From contig JAXGIW010000001.1 of the NCBI GenBank assembly GCA_040770625.1, positions 434,001-498,000 of the forward strand: a stretch of DNA of 64,000 nucleotides, in the 5' to 3' direction. The notes below the pieces were generated by a model. The model was not told where the DNA came from. It did not search any database and saw nothing but the letters and a program-made list of their open reading frames with translations. The position numbers were made by a program, and so were the translations under genes. Shown here in pieces: positions 26,205-34,583 of the stretch. The stretch comes from 58-81 sp012729145. Its GTDB lineage: Bacteria > Synergistota > Synergistia > Synergistales > Thermovirgaceae. Each line of letters starts with the position of its first letter. The first letter of the stretch is position 1.

Positions 26205-26702
26205 TTGGAACAGCTTTATGCGCCCTGGAGGATGGCCTACATTGACTCTGCCGACAAGCAGGAGGGGTGCATCTTCTGCGATTTCCCCAAGGAGAACAAA
26301 GACAGTGAGCGCCTGATACTGGCCAGGGGTAATCTGGTTTTCGTGATACTCAACGCCTTCCCCTACAACCCGGGACATCTCATGGTGGCCCCTTACAGGC
26401 ACGAGGGGGACTACGAAAAGTTGAGGGAAGAGGAGTTCCTGGAGATGCACCGTTTCGGGCAGAGGTGCGTAGCCGTTCTCACCGAGGCCATGAACCCCCA
26501 GGGGTTCAACCTGGGGATAAACATCGGGAAGACCGCCGGGGCCGGTTTCGCCGGTCACGTCCACCTCCATATTGTCCCAAGATGGAACGGCGATACCAAT
26601 TTCATGCCCGTGACAGCCGGGACCAAGGTATTGCCCGCCTCTCTCCATGAGACCTGGGACGCTCTCAAGAAGGTCTGGGAGGCTCATGCCAGGAAGGGAT
26701 GA
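26205..26702 (+). CDS. HIT-family nucleotide hydrolase/phosphorylase
   Basis: Histidine-triad protein acting on nucleotide phosphates such as diadenosine polyphosphates. The triad HVHLHIV (His 118, 120, 122) is intact, and an N-terminal GCIFC pair resembles the zinc-binding cysteines of the Ap4A phosphorylase/GalT-like branch. LNAFPYNPGHLMVAPYRH and INIGKTAGAGFAGH are family segments. TTG at 26205 follows GAGGGGGGG. Its end overlaps the YigZ-type gene by 17 bases. Confidence 0.88.
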   Translation: MEQLYAPWRMAYIDSADKQEGCIFCDFPKENKDSERLILARGNLVFVILNAFPYNPGHLMVAPYRHEGDYEKLREEEFLEMHRFGQRCVAVLTEAMNPQGFNLGINIGKTAGAGFAGHVHLHIVPRWNGDTNFMPVTAGTKVLPASLHETWDALKKVWEAHARKG

Positions 26703-27312
26703 GTTCTACGAGCCGGCCTCTTCCGCCGAGGTCGAGACCAGGCATAAACGCTCCATTTTCACAGGAAGGGTCTTCCGGGCCGATTCCGAGGAGGAGGCCC
26801 GTGGCCATATCCGGGAGATATCCAGGCGTTACTCCGATGCGAGCCATAACTGCTGGGCCTACAGGGTGGGATTCCCCAACCCCGTGGAGTACTACTCCGA
26901 TGCCGGAGAGCCCTCGGGGACAGCAGGGAAACCGATCCTGGGAGCGATCCTCAGAGCGGACGTGGTCAACGCCGTAGTGGTTGTCACCCGTTATTTCGGC
27001 GGCACCAAGCTGGGGGTAAGAGGGCTCATCGAGGCCTATGGGGAGAGCGCGACGCTGGCACTGGAGGCGGCAGGCCGGAAGGGGAGCGTAAGATCAAGAG
27101 AGGCCTTCGCGGAGTGTCCCTACGAGCACGCCCAGCTGGTCCTCCGGCAGATGGCGGAGCTCGGGATACCCGAGGATGCCGTCGAAACCAGGTGGGAAGC
27201 CGCCGTGATCCTTTCCGTATCGGTGCCCCTGTCCCTGGAGGACGGCGCAGCTTCTCTCCTCGGGAACTACACCGAAAGAGGCTTCATCTCCCGTTGGGGA
27301 TGGAAAAAATAG
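26686..27312 (+). CDS. YigZ/IMPACT family protein (UPF0029)
   Basis: The N-terminal UPF0029 domain has all its landmarks: the DASHNCWAYRVG strand, YYSDAGEPSGTAGKPIL and VVVVTRYFGGTKLGVRGLIEAYG. The C-terminal half fits the DUF1949 domain of YigZ. Bacterial members are implicated in translation or RNA-related control, without a settled function. ATG at 26686 with GGGAGG close upstream is chosen; the open frame reaches back to 26647. Overlaps the HIT gene end. Confidence 0.85.
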   Translation: MPGRDEFYEPASSAEVETRHKRSIFTGRVFRADSEEEARGHIREISRRYSDASHNCWAYRVGFPNPVEYYSDAGEPSGTAGKPILGAILRADVVNAVVVVTRYFGGTKLGVRGLIEAYGESATLALEAAGRKGSVRSREAFAECPYEHAQLVLRQMAELGIPEDAVETRWEAAVILSVSVPLSLEDGAASLLGNYTERGFISRWGWKK

Positions 27313-27330
27313 ACCTGGAGGCGATCGGAA

Positions 27331-28836
27331 GTGCGATTTTTCGACGACCATTCCTCCTTCTGCGAGAAGCTCCGCCACCCAGTGAGCAGGAGCCTTCTCC
27401 GCGACGTCACCGAGGATGAACTGAGAGCTATGGCCGCCCACGAGACGGTGCCCAACAACCAGGGGGCCTCCCTCTATGTTACGAAGATCCGCTCCCGGAG
27501 CGCCGCTTTCACCGAAGTGCTCTACGAGACGGACGAGTCCCTGGTAACGCTCCTGGAACAGGTTTGGGGTTACCTTAGGTGGCAGCAGATGATACGCGTA
27601 ACCGCGAGGATAGGCTCCCCGGACCGTCAGCCCCTTTTCGCGAACCTCTACGTGACGCGAAGGTACGCGAGGATAGCCCAGATGTTCGCCATGAACTTCT
27701 CCTTGGAACTGGACCAGGACTACGCAGACATTGTCACCGTGGTGATCCCGGAATGGCATCAACGTAAGATCATAGTCCTGCCCAGACAGAGGGTCACCTA
27801 TATCCTGGGAAGCGACTACTACGGGGAGACCAAGATGGCCACCCTGAGGATGGCCATGCACCTGGGGCGCGAGACCATGAACGCCCTGGGCCTTCACGCA
27901 GGAAGCAAGATCATAAGGGTTAATACTCCCAGGGGGCTTGAAGAGAAGGGTGTGCTGATCTTCGGGCTATCCGGGACTGGCAAGACCACCATTACCACCG
28001 CCGACCACGGCCTCGAGGCCCCGGAGGGCGTGGAGGTGCTCCAGGACGATATCAACATCCTTCTGCCTAACGGAAGCGCCCTGGGTTCGGAAGCGAACTT
28101 CTACATCAAGACCGACAACGTGACGAAGCAGCAGACCCTTCTGTGGGCTGCGCGCGACAGAAAGGCTCTTATCGAGAACTGCTGGGTGGACGAAGACGGG
28201 GAGATCGACTTCGACAACCACGCCATAACTACCAACGGAAGGGCCGTCGTGCCCAGGGAGGCCATACCAAACACTTCGGGGCGCATAGATCTGGACAGGG
28301 TAGACTACCTGCTCTTCAACATGAGGAGGTACGACACTCCGCCCATCGGGCGGCTCACATCGGCGGAGCAGGCCGCAGCCTATTTCATGCTGGGAGAGTC
28401 TACGATAACCAGCGCGGAGGATCCCTCCAGAGTCGGACAGGCCAAGAGGGTGGTGGGCTTCGATCCCTTCATTATCGACAACCCCCACACAAACGGGAAC
28501 AGGCTTTTGAGGATCCTCAGGGACAACCCCGGGATCAGGTGCTACGTCCTTAACACGGGGAGGATAGGTGGAAAGGACGGGGCTAACATAACCGCCGAAG
28601 TCACCTGTTCGGCCATCAGCGAGGCCATGAGGGAGAAACTGGAGTGGCGCTACGACGATATCCTTGGTTACGAAATACCGAAAGAGCTGCCTGGGCAGGG
28701 ATCGGCAGAATTTGACCCCTACAGGTGGTACTCCAGGGAGGATTACGCTCAAATGATCGGGAGCCTTCGCCGGGAGAGGAGGGAGCATCTCCATCAGTTC
28801 AAGGGCCTTGCTCCCGAGATCGTGGATGGGGTTTAG
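27331..28836 (+). CDS. pckA: Phosphoenolpyruvate carboxykinase, ATP type
   Basis: Interconverts oxaloacetate and phosphoenolpyruvate using ATP. The P-loop is GLSGTGKT (212-219), kinase motif 2 is VLQDDINIL, and the TGRIGGKDGANI and RYDDILGYEIP segments are in the C-terminal third. The substrate-site segment SDYYGETKMATLRM differs from the usual YAGEMKKG form of the textbook enzymes, and the 501-residue length is shorter than the common 530-540, so this is a divergent member. The start is GTG at 27331 after GGAGG. Confidence 0.82.
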   Translation: MRFFDDHSSFCEKLRHPVSRSLLRDVTEDELRAMAAHETVPNNQGASLYVTKIRSRSAAFTEVLYETDESLVTLLEQVWGYLRWQQMIRVTARIGSPDRQPLFANLYVTRRYARIAQMFAMNFSLELDQDYADIVTVVIPEWHQRKIIVLPRQRVTYILGSDYYGETKMATLRMAMHLGRETMNALGLHAGSKIIRVNTPRGLEEKGVLIFGLSGTGKTTITTADHGLEAPEGVEVLQDDINILLPNGSALGSEANFYIKTDNVTKQQTLLWAARDRKALIENCWVDEDGEIDFDNHAITTNGRAVVPREAIPNTSGRIDLDRVDYLLFNMRRYDTPPIGRLTSAEQAAAYFMLGESTITSAEDPSRVGQAKRVVGFDPFIIDNPHTNGNRLLRILRDNPGIRCYVLNTGRIGGKDGANITAEVTCSAISEAMREKLEWRYDDILGYEIPKELPGQGSAEFDPYRWYSREDYAQMIGSLRRERREHLHQFKGLAPEIVDGV

Positions 28837-29010
28837 CGGCAAGAAGCGTGAGATGTGACGAATAAGCGAAAGGCAAGGCGGCAGGGGACAGGGTTAAGGA
28901 GGCAGGAAGGGCAGGGTTCGCAGTTGATCCTGGATTCACTTTTCACGAGTTTTTGCCTCTCCTTCTTCCTTGCCTTTTCACTTCCCCTGCTGTAGTATTC
29001 CTCCATAGTA
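28837..29010. promoter_or_regulatory. Spacer before bioY with repeat words and a promoter
   Basis: Contains the GGCAAGGCGGCAGGGGACAG word (28871-28890) and, in inverted form, CCTTGCC and CCCCTGCTG (28968-28992), typical of the mosaic spacers here. TTGCCT (28970-28975), a 17-base spacer and TAGTAT (28993-28998) form a credible promoter for bioY. Confidence 0.5.
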
Positions 29011-29038
29011 TGTCAACCTATTAAATTTTTGGTTGACA
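29011..29038. promoter_or_regulatory. Palindromic operator in front of bioY
   Basis: TGTCAACC (29011-29018) and GGTTGACA (29031-29038) form a perfect 8-bp inverted repeat with a 12-base A/T-rich spacer, just downstream of the promoter and three bases before the GGAGG of bioY. Biotin repressor BirA sites have the related form TGTAAACC...GGTTTACA but with a spacer of about 14-16 bases, so the regulator may be BirA-like or a different biotin regulator. Confidence 0.6.
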
Positions 29039-29051
29039 GTGGAGGTAGGCC

Positions 29052-29606
29052 ATGCGTTTCCCCGTGAGGATCATGACCCTTTCGGCCCTTTTCGCGGTAC
29101 TGACCGCCCTCGGGGCCTTCATCAGGATACCCTTCCCCCTTGTCCCCATCACGCTCCAGACCTTCTTCGTGTTCCTCTCCGGGACCCTTCTGGGGTCACG
29201 CGCAGGGGCCCTGGCCCAGGTCCTGTATGTCGGCATGGGGCTTATAGGCCTTCCCGTGTTCACCGGGGGGGGGGGTCCCCAGTACATTCTCCATCCCACC
29301 TTCGGCTATCTGCTGGGCTTTATCGCCGGGGCCTGGACCATCGGTTTCATATCCGAAAGGTCCGGGGAGCCCTCCTTCGCCCTGTACCTGACGGCGTGCC
29401 TCATTGGGACCGCCGTGATCTACACCGTTGGGGCATTTGTCCTTTATCTGAATCTTAACCACGTTGCCGGCAAGGAGACCTCCATCAGGCAGGTACTGGA
29501 ATTCGGGGTGGCACCCTTCATTGCAGGTGATATTTTCAAGATGCTGGGAACAGCTGCCCTTGCTTCCAGAGTTGGCTCAAGATTGAGGCAGATCTCCAGA
29601 AGATAG
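29052..29606 (+). CDS. bioY: Biotin transporter BioY (ECF substrate-binding subunit)
   Basis: Membrane S-component for biotin uptake, about six membrane helices in 184 residues. Family signatures: ALGAFIRIPFPLVPITLQTFFV near the N-terminus, GLPVFTGGGGPQYILHPTFGYLLGF in the middle, and the late ILEFGVAPFIAGDIFKM-like segment. ATG at 29052 follows GGAGG by six bases. No ECF ATPase genes adjoin, so it either works alone or uses a shared energizing module. Confidence 0.92.
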   Translation: MRFPVRIMTLSALFAVLTALGAFIRIPFPLVPITLQTFFVFLSGTLLGSRAGALAQVLYVGMGLIGLPVFTGGGGPQYILHPTFGYLLGFIAGAWTIGFISERSGEPSFALYLTACLIGTAVIYTVGAFVLYLNLNHVAGKETSIRQVLEFGVAPFIAGDIFKMLGTAALASRVGSRLRQISRR

Positions 29607-29717
29607 GCTCAACGCAGCGGAAGGCCATCGGTCCCCATCGGGGGTGATAAACAGTGCCACTGGCGCTACAATAATATGCAAATTAAAACTTTTCGTCTTC
29701 TCCCGGGGGGCTTTGAA

Positions 29718-30593
29718 GTGGACCAGGAAGGTGTTCCAGGAAAACAGAAGATCATCATCCTAATGTTCGTACTCTATGTTGTATGGGGTTCCGTCTTTCT
29801 CGCCAACCGTTTCTCCCTTGAGAGTTTTCCCCCCTTCATGCTGAACGCAGTAAGGTTCCTCTCCGCGGGCATCTTTCTCTATGTCCTTCTCCGGGTAAAG
29901 GGGGAGGAGGGGCTTGACCTTCGGGGCTGGCTCGAATCATTCGTGGTCGGAGCGATGCTTTTCATAGGAGGAGCCGGACTTCTCTGCGTCGGTCAGCAGT
30001 GGGTCGCCTCAGGACTTTCGGCGACACTGCTGGCAACCACGCCCCTGTGGACAGTTCTGTTTGCCGGTATCTGGGAGAAGATGCCAACTACCACGGAGTG
30101 GGCTGGTCTGGGGATAGGTATTGCCGGTGTTGCCCTTCTAAACCTGGACAGGGGCATCAGCGGCAACCCTCTGGGCGCCGGGATCATACTTGTCGCTTCC
30201 ATCATCTGGTCCCTGGGTTCCGTGTTGAACAACCGCTTCCAGGGCCTGGGAAAACCGATAGCGTCAGCTACGGAGATGATTGCGGGAGGGTTGCTCCTGC
30301 TCATCCTGTCCCTTCTTGTCGGGGAGAGGATCTCCTGGCCCCTGACGGCCAGGGCTACGATGGGCATGTTCCACCTGGTAGTCTTTTCCTCGATCATAGG
30401 GTTCACCCTCTACCGCTTCATGCTCAGGACGGTAAGGCCGGCCCTTGCGACCAGCTACACCCTGGTAAATCCCATCACGGCCACGGTTCTGGGAGCACTC
30501 TTTGCAGGCGAGAGCGTGTCTCTCGTATCGATCGCCGCCATGGCGGTGGTCCTTACGGGAGTCTTTCTGGTCTTCAGGGCCAGGGCTATCTGA
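29718..30593 (+). CDS. DMT-superfamily transporter (EamA)
   Basis: Ten membrane helices in two EamA repeats; the first begins at IIILMFVLYVVWGSVFLANRF and the second at ILVASIIWSLGSVLNNRF, ending LVNPITATVLGALFAGESV. Such proteins mostly export amino acids or other metabolites; substrate unknown. The start is uncertain: GTG at 29718 has GGGGGG upstream, while ATG at 29676 has no visible ribosome site. It runs into cobB with a 15-base gap. Confidence 0.82.
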   Translation: MDQEGVPGKQKIIILMFVLYVVWGSVFLANRFSLESFPPFMLNAVRFLSAGIFLYVLLRVKGEEGLDLRGWLESFVVGAMLFIGGAGLLCVGQQWVASGLSATLLATTPLWTVLFAGIWEKMPTTTEWAGLGIGIAGVALLNLDRGISGNPLGAGIILVASIIWSLGSVLNNRFQGLGKPIASATEMIAGGLLLLILSLLVGERISWPLTARATMGMFHLVVFSSIIGFTLYRFMLRTVRPALATSYTLVNPITATVLGALFAGESVSLVSIAAMAVVLTGVFLVFRARAI

Positions 30594-30608
30594 GAAAGGG
30601 GGAGGAAC

Positions 30609-31334
30609 ATGAGCCTGGACCTTGTCATTGAAAGTGTCTCCGCCGGAGATCTTTCGGTCCTTACCGGAGCTGGGATGAGCACCGCCTCGGGGCTCCCCGA
30701 TTTCCGGGGGAAGGATGGACTCTGGAAGCAGAAAGACCCCCGCCTCCTGGCATCTCTTTCGGCCATGGAGAACGATCGAGCCGAATTCGTGAACTTTTAT
30801 CGTTACAGGATAAGGATGTTCGAAGGAGTAAAACCCAACAGGGGGCACCATATCCTGGCTGAGTGGGAGGCCAGGGGGCTCCTGAAAGGGGTGATCACCC
30901 AGAACGTGGACGGACTCCACCAGGAGGCGGGCTCAAGGGAGGTCCACGAACTGCACGGCAACCTCAGAAGGGTCCGGTGCTCCCGTTGCAGGGCCGCCTA
31001 CGAAAGCAGCCTCTTTCTTGAACGGGATGACTGTCCGGCCTGCGGAGGATCCTTGAGACCTGGTGTGGTCCTCTTCGGAGAGATGCTCCCCGAGGGGCCC
31101 ATGGACGCAGCGGAAGAGCTCTCCGGGACCGCTTCCTCCTTCCTGGTCCTGGGTTCTTCCCTGGAGGTATCCCCTGCCAACGCCTACCCTATGCTGGCCA
31201 AGAGGGCGGGAGCGAAGCTCTTCATCATCAACATGACCCCGACCCAGCTGGATTACATGGCCGATGGGGTGATCCACGGCGATATCGTTGAAACCCTTGA
31301 GAAGATCGACAAGAGCGTAACGCATGGGTCATGA
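30609..31334 (+). CDS. cobB: NAD-dependent protein deacylase of the sirtuin family
   Basis: Removes acyl groups from lysines using NAD. NAD site GAGMSTASGLPDFRG (20-34), TQNVDGLH, catalytic His in ELHGNL (116), and a zinc ribbon CSRC...CPAC (124, 127, 142, 145) are all intact, followed by GVVLFGEMLPE and LGSSLEVSPA. Residues Y64 and R67 in FYRYR match the YxxR pair of desuccinylase-type sirtuins. ATG at 30609 follows GGGGGAGGAAC. Confidence 0.93.
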   Translation: MSLDLVIESVSAGDLSVLTGAGMSTASGLPDFRGKDGLWKQKDPRLLASLSAMENDRAEFVNFYRYRIRMFEGVKPNRGHHILAEWEARGLLKGVITQNVDGLHQEAGSREVHELHGNLRRVRCSRCRAAYESSLFLERDDCPACGGSLRPGVVLFGEMLPEGPMDAAEELSGTASSFLVLGSSLEVSPANAYPMLAKRAGAKLFIINMTPTQLDYMADGVIHGDIVETLEKIDKSVTHGS

Positions 31335-31476
31335 AAGCGTAAGAGGTTAGAAGCAAGAAGAAGAGAAAAAAAGAAGCCGAGACCGAGATTGCACAACAGA
31401 GGACACGGTTGATCTGTTCTTGTCTTTCCCGTTCACCCTTCATGCCTTGAAGGGCTTGCGGTCAAGCGTTACGCCC
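31335..31476. repeat. Short mosaic spacer between convergent genes
   Basis: No gene. Holds GAGGTTAGAAGCAAGAAG (31346-31363), similar to a word at 4927-4940, the word TTGCACAACAGAGGACAC (31389-31406), and CCCGTTCACC (31428-31437), all shared in degenerate form with other spacers of the window. Confidence 0.5.
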
Positions 31477-32304
31477 CTACTCCCTCCATCTCTCCAGGTT
31501 CTGTAGATAGAGCCGTCTCAGATGGGCCGAAACTGGACCTGGCTTGCCGCCGCCTACGGCCGTCTTGCCGATCCGGACGACGGGGAGGATCTCCTTTATG
31601 CTACCGGTAATGAAGAACTCGGCGCAGAGGGGGAGCTCATCCCTTAAAGGGCATCTCTCCTCGACGGGGAAGCCTGCATCCCTGGCTATCTCCAGGGTCA
31701 TTCTCCTCATGGTCCCGGGAAGGACTCTCTCCTCGGGGGCCGTGACTATCTTCCCTGCTGTGACCATGAAGGCGTTGCTGTGGGATGACTCGGTTATCTC
31801 CCCTCCGGGGCAGTAGAGGACCTCAAGGGCTTCGGGGGCCTCTGCGAGGGGGAGGAAGCTCTCCAGGTAGTTGATGCTCTTGATGTTGGCCATTGGCCTT
31901 GTCTGGTCTACGGGGTGCAGGGAGGCTCCTTCCCTGAAGTCCTTTTCGGGAAGAGGGCAGAGGGGTTCGAAGAATATGAAAAGACGGGGTCTGGTGAAAC
32001 CAAGCTCATTGTCGATGGCGTCACCGCCAGTTATGAAGGGCCTGATCTTCACCTCTCCATCGACGAGGTCGATGCCTTTTCTTATGATGCCCTTCATGTC
32101 CTCCAGGGGCAGGGGGAGGGCGATCCTGCAGCCGGCCGCTGACGAGGCAAGCCTCTCAAGGTGGGGAGAAAGGGCCATCGGCCTCCTGTCGTAGGTCCTG
32201 ATGGTCTCGAAGATCCCTACGCCTCTCTGGAAAGCAAGGTCGGAAAGAGGGAGAGATACCTCGTGAAGTGCCTTGAAAACACCGTCAACGTAACAGACGA
32301 CCAT
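31477..32304 (-). CDS. Class IV aminotransferase (branched-chain or D-amino-acid type)
   Basis: PLP enzyme of fold type IV. Seen are YVDGVF, AFQRGVGIFETIRTY, the Schiff-base Lys in NIKSINYL (residue 142), EITESSHSNAFMV and the late LPGTMRRMTLEIA. It could be a branched-chain aminotransferase, a D-amino-acid transaminase or 4-amino-4-deoxychorismate lyase-like; the motifs do not settle which. ATG at 32304 has GGAGG seven bases upstream; the open frame continues further without a ribosome site. It is divergent from the butyrate kinase cluster. Confidence 0.82.
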   Translation of the reverse strand: MVVCYVDGVFKALHEVSLPLSDLAFQRGVGIFETIRTYDRRPMALSPHLERLASSAAGCRIALPLPLEDMKGIIRKGIDLVDGEVKIRPFITGGDAIDNELGFTRPRLFIFFEPLCPLPEKDFREGASLHPVDQTRPMANIKSINYLESFLPLAEAPEALEVLYCPGGEITESSHSNAFMVTAGKIVTAPEERVLPGTMRRMTLEIARDAGFPVEERCPLRDELPLCAEFFITGSIKEILPVVRIGKTAVGGGKPGPVSAHLRRLYLQNLERWRE

Positions 32305-32386
32305 AAGGGAGCCTCCCCGGGAGCTTTGAATTTTGCGACGGAGAACAGTATACTCCATCAGGTCGGGTTTAAGACTGGAACAAGTG

Positions 32387-32392
32387 TATAAT
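32387..32392 (+). promoter_or_regulatory. Probable -10 box of the buk-ptb cluster
   Basis: A perfect TATAAT 42 bases before the first butyrate kinase gene. The matching -35 is weak. On the opposite strand TATACT nearby (32348-32353 region) may serve the divergent aminotransferase. Confidence 0.45.
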
Positions 32393-32433
32393 TTCCATGA
32401 AAAGTTACAAGATTCCTTCAGGGAGGCGAAGCG

Positions 32434-33522
32434 ATGGCTTCAGAGATACTCGCTATCAATCCTGGCTCGACGAGCACGAAGATAGCCTGGTTCTCCGGCA
32501 AGGAACGGCTGTGGCAGGAGACGGTGAACCACGATCCGAAGGAGATCTCCTCTTTCTCAAAAGTTGCCGACCAGTACGAATTCAGGATGAAAACCATCGA
32601 GGATGCCTCCAGGACCAACGGGAGCAACCTTGATTCCCTCGATGCGGTCGTCGGAAGGGGTGGACTTCTGGACCCCATCCCCGGCGGAACCTACAGGGTG
32701 GACGAGGATCTTATCAACGATCTCCGCCGGGGGAAACCCTGGGAGCACGCCTCCAACCTGGGGGGGATAATAGCTGATGCGATCGCCCGGCCCCGGGACA
32801 TTCCTGCCTTCATCGTCGACCCCGTAGCCGTGGACGAACTGGACGACATCTCGCGCCTGACGGGCCTGCCGGAGTTCTCCAAGAGATCTCTCGGCCACGC
32901 GCTCAACATCAAGGCCACTGTCAGGATGGCTGCCGAGGACCTGGGGAAGCCCTGGGACGAGATCGACGTCATAGTCGCTCACCTGGGTGGAGGGATAACC
33001 GTGTGCGCCCACCGTCAAGGAAGGATGGTGGACCTCAACAACGCCAACGAGTTCGGCCCCTTCTCCCCGGAGAGGGCAGGGGGTCTCCCCGCAGGGGACC
33101 TTGCACGGCTCTGTTTCAACGGGCGCTACACCATGGAGGAATTGAGAAAACGGCTTGTGGGGAACGGCGGGCTCAAGGCCTATATCGGGACCAGCGACAT
33201 GAGGGAGGTATCCTCCAGGGTCGATTCCGGCGATGAAAAGGCGGCCCTGGTCTACAGGGCCATGGCACTTCAGATATCAAAGGAGATCGCATCCTTCGCG
33301 GCAACCCTTTCAGGAAAGGTCGATGCAGTGATCCTCACCGGAGGGATAGCTCACGATGTCTCTTTTGTCGGGCTCATCACCTCCCGGATCCAGTGGATAG
33401 CACCTGTTCTGGTCTATCCGGGCGAGGACGAGATGAGGGCCCTTGCCCAGGGAGCTTTGAGGGTCCTCTCGGGACAGGAAGAGGCCCTGGTCTACAGGGA
33501 CAGCGTTTTAAGGAGGGCATGA
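32434..33522 (+). CDS. buk: Butyrate kinase (first copy)
   Basis: ASKHA-fold kinase that makes ATP from butyryl or branched acyl phosphates. The phosphate-binding start ILAINPGSTSTKIA, AVVGRGGLLDPIPGGTY, AHLGGGITVCAH and AVILTGGIAHD match the family. Length 362 residues is normal. ATG at 32434 follows GGAGGCGAAGCG. First gene of the mirrored buk-ptb-ptb-buk cluster; four bases before the first ptb. Confidence 0.94.
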   Translation: MASEILAINPGSTSTKIAWFSGKERLWQETVNHDPKEISSFSKVADQYEFRMKTIEDASRTNGSNLDSLDAVVGRGGLLDPIPGGTYRVDEDLINDLRRGKPWEHASNLGGIIADAIARPRDIPAFIVDPVAVDELDDISRLTGLPEFSKRSLGHALNIKATVRMAAEDLGKPWDEIDVIVAHLGGGITVCAHRQGRMVDLNNANEFGPFSPERAGGLPAGDLARLCFNGRYTMEELRKRLVGNGGLKAYIGTSDMREVSSRVDSGDEKAALVYRAMALQISKEIASFAATLSGKVDAVILTGGIAHDVSFVGLITSRIQWIAPVLVYPGEDEMRALAQGALRVLSGQEEALVYRDSVLRRA

Positions 33523-33526
33523 TGTA

Positions 33527-34432
33527 ATGTCGTTCGAAACCCTTGATTTTCTGCTTGAAAGAAGCCAGTCGGGCAAGACCATGGTCCTCGCTGTAGCAGC
33601 GCCTCACGGTGAGGACATCCTCGGGGCCGTGGCGGAAGCGAAGGAGAGGGGGGTCGTATCGCCCATCCTCTACGGAGACAGGAGCAGGATCGAAAAGATA
33701 GCCTCTGAGCTCTCCATAGATGTTTCCTCCTTCAACATGGTGGAGGAACCCGACGAAGGCCGTGCCGCCGAGCTGGCCGTCAAGGCCGTTTCATCGGGGG
33801 AGGCCGACCTCCTTATGAAGGGGAACGTCAAGACGGCCACCCTTTTGAAGGCTGTCCTGAACAAGGAGTGGGGGCTTCGCTCCGGTTCCCTCCTCTCCCA
33901 CGTCTTCCTCTTCCAGATACCCAAGATCGGGAAAGTCTTCTGCATGACCGACGGGGGGATGTCCATGTACCCCGACCTGGCAGCCAAGCAGGGGATAATT
34001 GAGAATGCAGTGGAGTGCTACCACAAGCTCGGCATCCAGTGTCCCAGGGTCGCGCTTCTGGCCGCAGTGGAGGTGGTGAACCAGGACATGCCCTGCACCA
34101 TCGATGCCGCTGCGCTGACCCAGATGAACCGCCGGGGGCAGATAAAGGGGTGCATCGTTGACGGGCCCCTTGCTCTGGACAACGCCGTGAGCGAGGAGTC
34201 TGCAAGACACAAGGGGATTGTATCGGAAGTGGCCGGCAAGGCGGACATCCTGGTGGTCCCCGACATCGAGGCCGGCAACCTTATGGGCAAGGTCATGCTC
34301 TACATGTCGGGCGGACGAGGCGCAGGGGTCATTGTGGGCGCCCGGAAGCCCATCGTCCTGACCAGCCGCTTTGATAACGCCGAGACCAAGCTGCTCTCCA
34401 TAGCCTTCGGGGCGGTGCTGGCGAAAGCATAG
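33527..34432 (+). CDS. ptb: Phosphate butyryltransferase (first copy)
   Basis: Exchanges the CoA of butyryl-CoA or similar acyl-CoA for phosphate, feeding the kinase. The family core EADLLMKGNVKTATLLKAV, SHVFLFQIP, VEVVNQDMPCTIDAA, DGPLALDNAVSEESA and VVPDIEAGN is complete. Differs clearly from the second copy in the N-terminal half and in the FLFQIPKIGKVFCMTDGGMSMYP region, which may reflect a different acyl preference. The ATG at 33527 follows AAGGAGGGCATGATGTA-type DNA at the end of buk. Confidence 0.93.
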   Translation: MSFETLDFLLERSQSGKTMVLAVAAPHGEDILGAVAEAKERGVVSPILYGDRSRIEKIASELSIDVSSFNMVEEPDEGRAAELAVKAVSSGEADLLMKGNVKTATLLKAVLNKEWGLRSGSLLSHVFLFQIPKIGKVFCMTDGGMSMYPDLAAKQGIIENAVECYHKLGIQCPRVALLAAVEVVNQDMPCTIDAAALTQMNRRGQIKGCIVDGPLALDNAVSEESARHKGIVSEVAGKADILVVPDIEAGNLMGKVMLYMSGGRGAGVIVGARKPIVLTSRFDNAETKLLSIAFGAVLAKA

Positions 34433-34583
34433 AAACAAGGCGGCAGGCGACAGGCAAACCCTCGGTCCCGGTAACCGGTTTTCCTGCCTCCTGATGCCTG
34501 ACTCCTGTAGCCTTCGAAGTTTTTACTTAGGGCGTTTAAATGTAAAATGAACGTTATAAATTTCACGTTGGGAGGTTTCGTTG
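34433..34583. repeat. Repeat-word spacer between the two ptb genes
   Basis: Holds GGCGGCAGGCGACAGG (34440-34455) and the opposed words CCTGCCTCCTGATGCCTG (34483-34500), one of the recurring intergenic word sets, plus CGGTCCCGGTAACCG, which is an imperfect hairpin. TTACTTAGG...TAAAAT DNA near 34526-34548 could hold a promoter for the second ptb. Confidence 0.45.

Noticed and set aside
29607..29655. Hairpin after bioY as a terminator
   Set aside because: The stem is broken by mismatches and no T-run follows.
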